Both the position numbers and the translations under genes were made by a program. A stretch of 64,000 nt of DNA from Paraprevotella clara YIT 11840. GTDB taxonomy: Bacteria; Bacteroidota; Bacteroidia; Bacteroidales; Bacteroidaceae. The notes under the pieces were generated by a model. It was not told where the DNA came from. It saw only the letters and a program-made list of their open reading frames with translations, and searched no databases. Each line of letters starts with the position of its first letter. Within the stretch, counting starts at the first letter, position 1. Shown piece by piece: positions 62,581 to 64,000 of the stretch. The DNA lies in NCBI RefSeq assembly GCF_000233955.1, contig NZ_JH376577.1:1-64000 (forward strand), given 5' to 3'.

Positions 62581-64000
62581 TTATTTTCTTCTTTTCGCAG
62601 AGGTCGCTTTACTTTTCCTTTCTGGGAACACGAAAACCGTGTTATAGTCCCCGTCAAAGGCGACTACGGCATCAAAACTCTTGCCCTGCTTGCTCTTGAA
62701 TCCTTTGAGCAGTTTCGTGTGTCCGTCGGTGAGCAGGTTTTTGATTTCATCATCAGAGAGGGTGCGGTTTGCTTTCAGGCGGAACACGGGCAGACCGCAC
62801 TCCGCGTTGTCGCAGCGGACGACCTTGCCGTAAAACTGCATCGTCCCCGCTCCGCACTTGGGACACTTGCAGCCGGAATCCCTGCGGGCGAACAGCTTGT
62901 CGCACGACAGCAGTTCGGAGGTAATTTCCCGTGTATATGCCTCAATCTTCCTGCGGAAGTCATCGGCGGGCAGTTCCCCACGCTCGATGCGTGCCAATTC
63001 CTTTTCCCATTCGCCCGTCATGGCGACATCGGCAATACGCATCGCCTTCACGACCGAGTAGAGGGCAAGCCCTTTTTCGGTGGGGACAAGCGACTTCTTG
63101 CAGCGTTCCATATAGCCGCGCTTGAAAAGCGTTTCGATGATGGACGCACGGGTGGCGGGCGTGCCGATGCCGCAATCCTTCATAGCCTGCCGCAATGCGT
63201 CGTCCTCTATCTCCTTGCCAGCCGTTTCCATCGCGGACAGCAGGGTGGCTTCGGTATGCAGCGGCTTGGGTTTGGTCTTTCCCTCCGTGATGGAGGCGGC
63301 TTTCAGTGCCAGCGTGTCGCCTTCCTGCCAACAGGGAATGGCGGCGGTTTCCTCTTGGCTGTTGTTCTCTTCTCCATTCTCCTTGCCATAGACGGCACGC
63401 CATCCGGCTTGCCTGATGATGCTGCCTTTTGCCACGAACTCCACTCCGGCACACTCTGCCGTGACGGTGGCAGTGTCCTTGACGCATTTTTCGGAGAAAG
63501 CCTCAAGCATGCGCCCGGCTATCATGTGATAGACGGTGCTGTCCTCTTTGGAGAGGAACAGCGGCTTCTCGCCCGTGACGAGCAGGGCATGGTGGTCTGT
63601 CACCTTGCCGCCGTCCAGGCTGCGGCGTGTCGGCACGGCTTTCGGCTGCAACTTGCCCTTCCATTCGGGCAGGCTGCCGATGAAGGCAAGCAGCTTGGGG
63701 ATTTCCGCGAACACGTCTTCGGGAATGTAGCGGCTTCCGGTTCGCGGATAGGTGATGAGCTTCTTCTCGTAGAGCTTCTGCGCGATTTCAAGCGTCTGTT
63801 CCGCCGTGAAGCCATGCTTGGCGTTGGCTTCCTTCTGGAGCGTGGTCAGGTCGTACAGGAGCGGTGTTTCCTCCGTCTTCTCCTTGCGTTCGGCTTTCGT
63901 GACGGTGGCTGTGCCTGCCGACTTCACCTTATTATACAGTTCCGTCGCGGACTCTTTCTCTTTCCATTTTTCGGAAGAGGAAAACTTCACCGTTCCTTCA
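62581..64000 (-). CDS. topB: Topoisomerase III (topB), partial
   Basis: At least 473 aa, reading into the window edge with no stop, so the N-terminal Toprim part lies outside. It has the catalytic tyrosine region [37 protein letters not shown], and a C-terminal zinc-ribbon ([13 protein letters not shown] ... [11 protein letters not shown]). Type IA topoisomerases of this kind sit near excision genes in CTnDOT (Exc is a relative) and may relax transfer or excision intermediates. Confidence 0.93.
   Translation of the reverse strand, partial: EGTVKFSSSEKWKEKESATELYNKVKSAGTATVTKAERKEKTEETPLLYDLTTLQKEANAKHGFTAEQTLEIAQKLYEKKLITYPRTGSRYIPEDVFAEIPKLLAFIGSLPEWKGKLQPKAVPTRRSLDGGKVTDHHALLVTGEKPLFLSKEDSTVYHMIAGRMLEAFSEKCVKDTATVTAECAGVEFVAKGSIIRQAGWRAVYGKENGEENNSQEETAAIPCWQEGDTLALKAASITEGKTKPKPLHTEATLLSAMETAGKEIEDDALRQAMKDCGIGTPATRASIIETLFKRGYMERCKKSLVPTEKGLALYSVVKAMRIADVAMTGEWEKELARIERGELPADDFRRKIEAYTREITSELLSCDKLFARRDSGCKCPKCGAGTMQFYGKVVRCDNAECGLPVFRLKANRTLSDDEIKNLLTDGHTKLLKGFKSKQGKSFDAVVAFDGDYNTVFVFPERKSKATSAKRRK

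Overview
The window is Bacteroidales DNA, most likely Bacteroides or Parabacteroides. Promoters follow the Bacteroidetes pattern (TTTG, about 20 nt, then TAnnTTTG), leaders are A-rich, and there are fimbrillin-like lipoproteins, DUF3575 and tra genes of the CTnDOT type. A chromosomal segment (1 to about 15000) is followed by most of a CTnDOT-family integrative conjugative element (about 15000-15800 to beyond 64000). The integrase and the far end of the element lie outside the window.

Chromosomal part: murF; folP with the diadenylate cyclase cdaA; a DUF2156-GNAT acyltransferase; pta-ackA; two 6-bladed beta-propeller exported proteins; a leftward cluster of glycosyltransferase, radC, a DUF59 gene and lpxH; efp divergent from rpmH; and, after the rpmH terminator, an unannotated structured RNA resembling 6S RNA. 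Next comes about 0.8 kb with no confident gene but with strong inverted repeats, which should hold the chromosome-element junction.

Element, tra end: a rightward operon of small genes including pcfK, pcfJ and DUF3873 (15.8-19.5 kb); an AT-rich TIR/SEFIR gene that looks like recent cargo; then a leftward conjugation block running traA to traQ plus a lysozyme (34.4 down to 20.8 kb). A 0.68-kb gap rich in inverted repeats, the probable oriT, separates traA from the rightward mobA-mobB-mobC.

Regulation and cargo: an AlbA_2 ATPase, rteC, a RibD-like protein, rteB and rteA are all leftward. The tetQ gene that precedes rteA-rteB in CTnDOT is absent. In its place is a cassette of a 47-aa ORF with a strong Shine-Dalgarno, two DUF2589-type proteins, and a protein with an SGC-x14-H signature like CNF/BLF1 cysteine deamidases, followed by a 42-aa membrane ORF. 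Next to it is a five-gene fimbrial operon behind six direct repeats, with a membrane-bound AraC-type regulator. The right end carries a giant methylase-helicase (BmhA type), DUF1896 and a partial topB.

How it fits together: RteA (sensor) and RteB (NtrC-type activator) should switch on rteC, whose upstream region carries three near-identical 17-bp palindromes and a GG-N10-GC promoter-like element. RteC then controls excision and transfer. MobA/B/C process oriT, and TraA-TraQ build the mating apparatus. Fimbriae and the DUF2589/deamidase-like cassette are passengers that may alter adhesion or interbacterial competition. The most novel points are that cassette, the six-repeat fimbrial control region, the RteB-enhancer architecture, a 123-bp hairpin after rteB, and an 11-bp tandem repeat inside the AlbA_2 gene.
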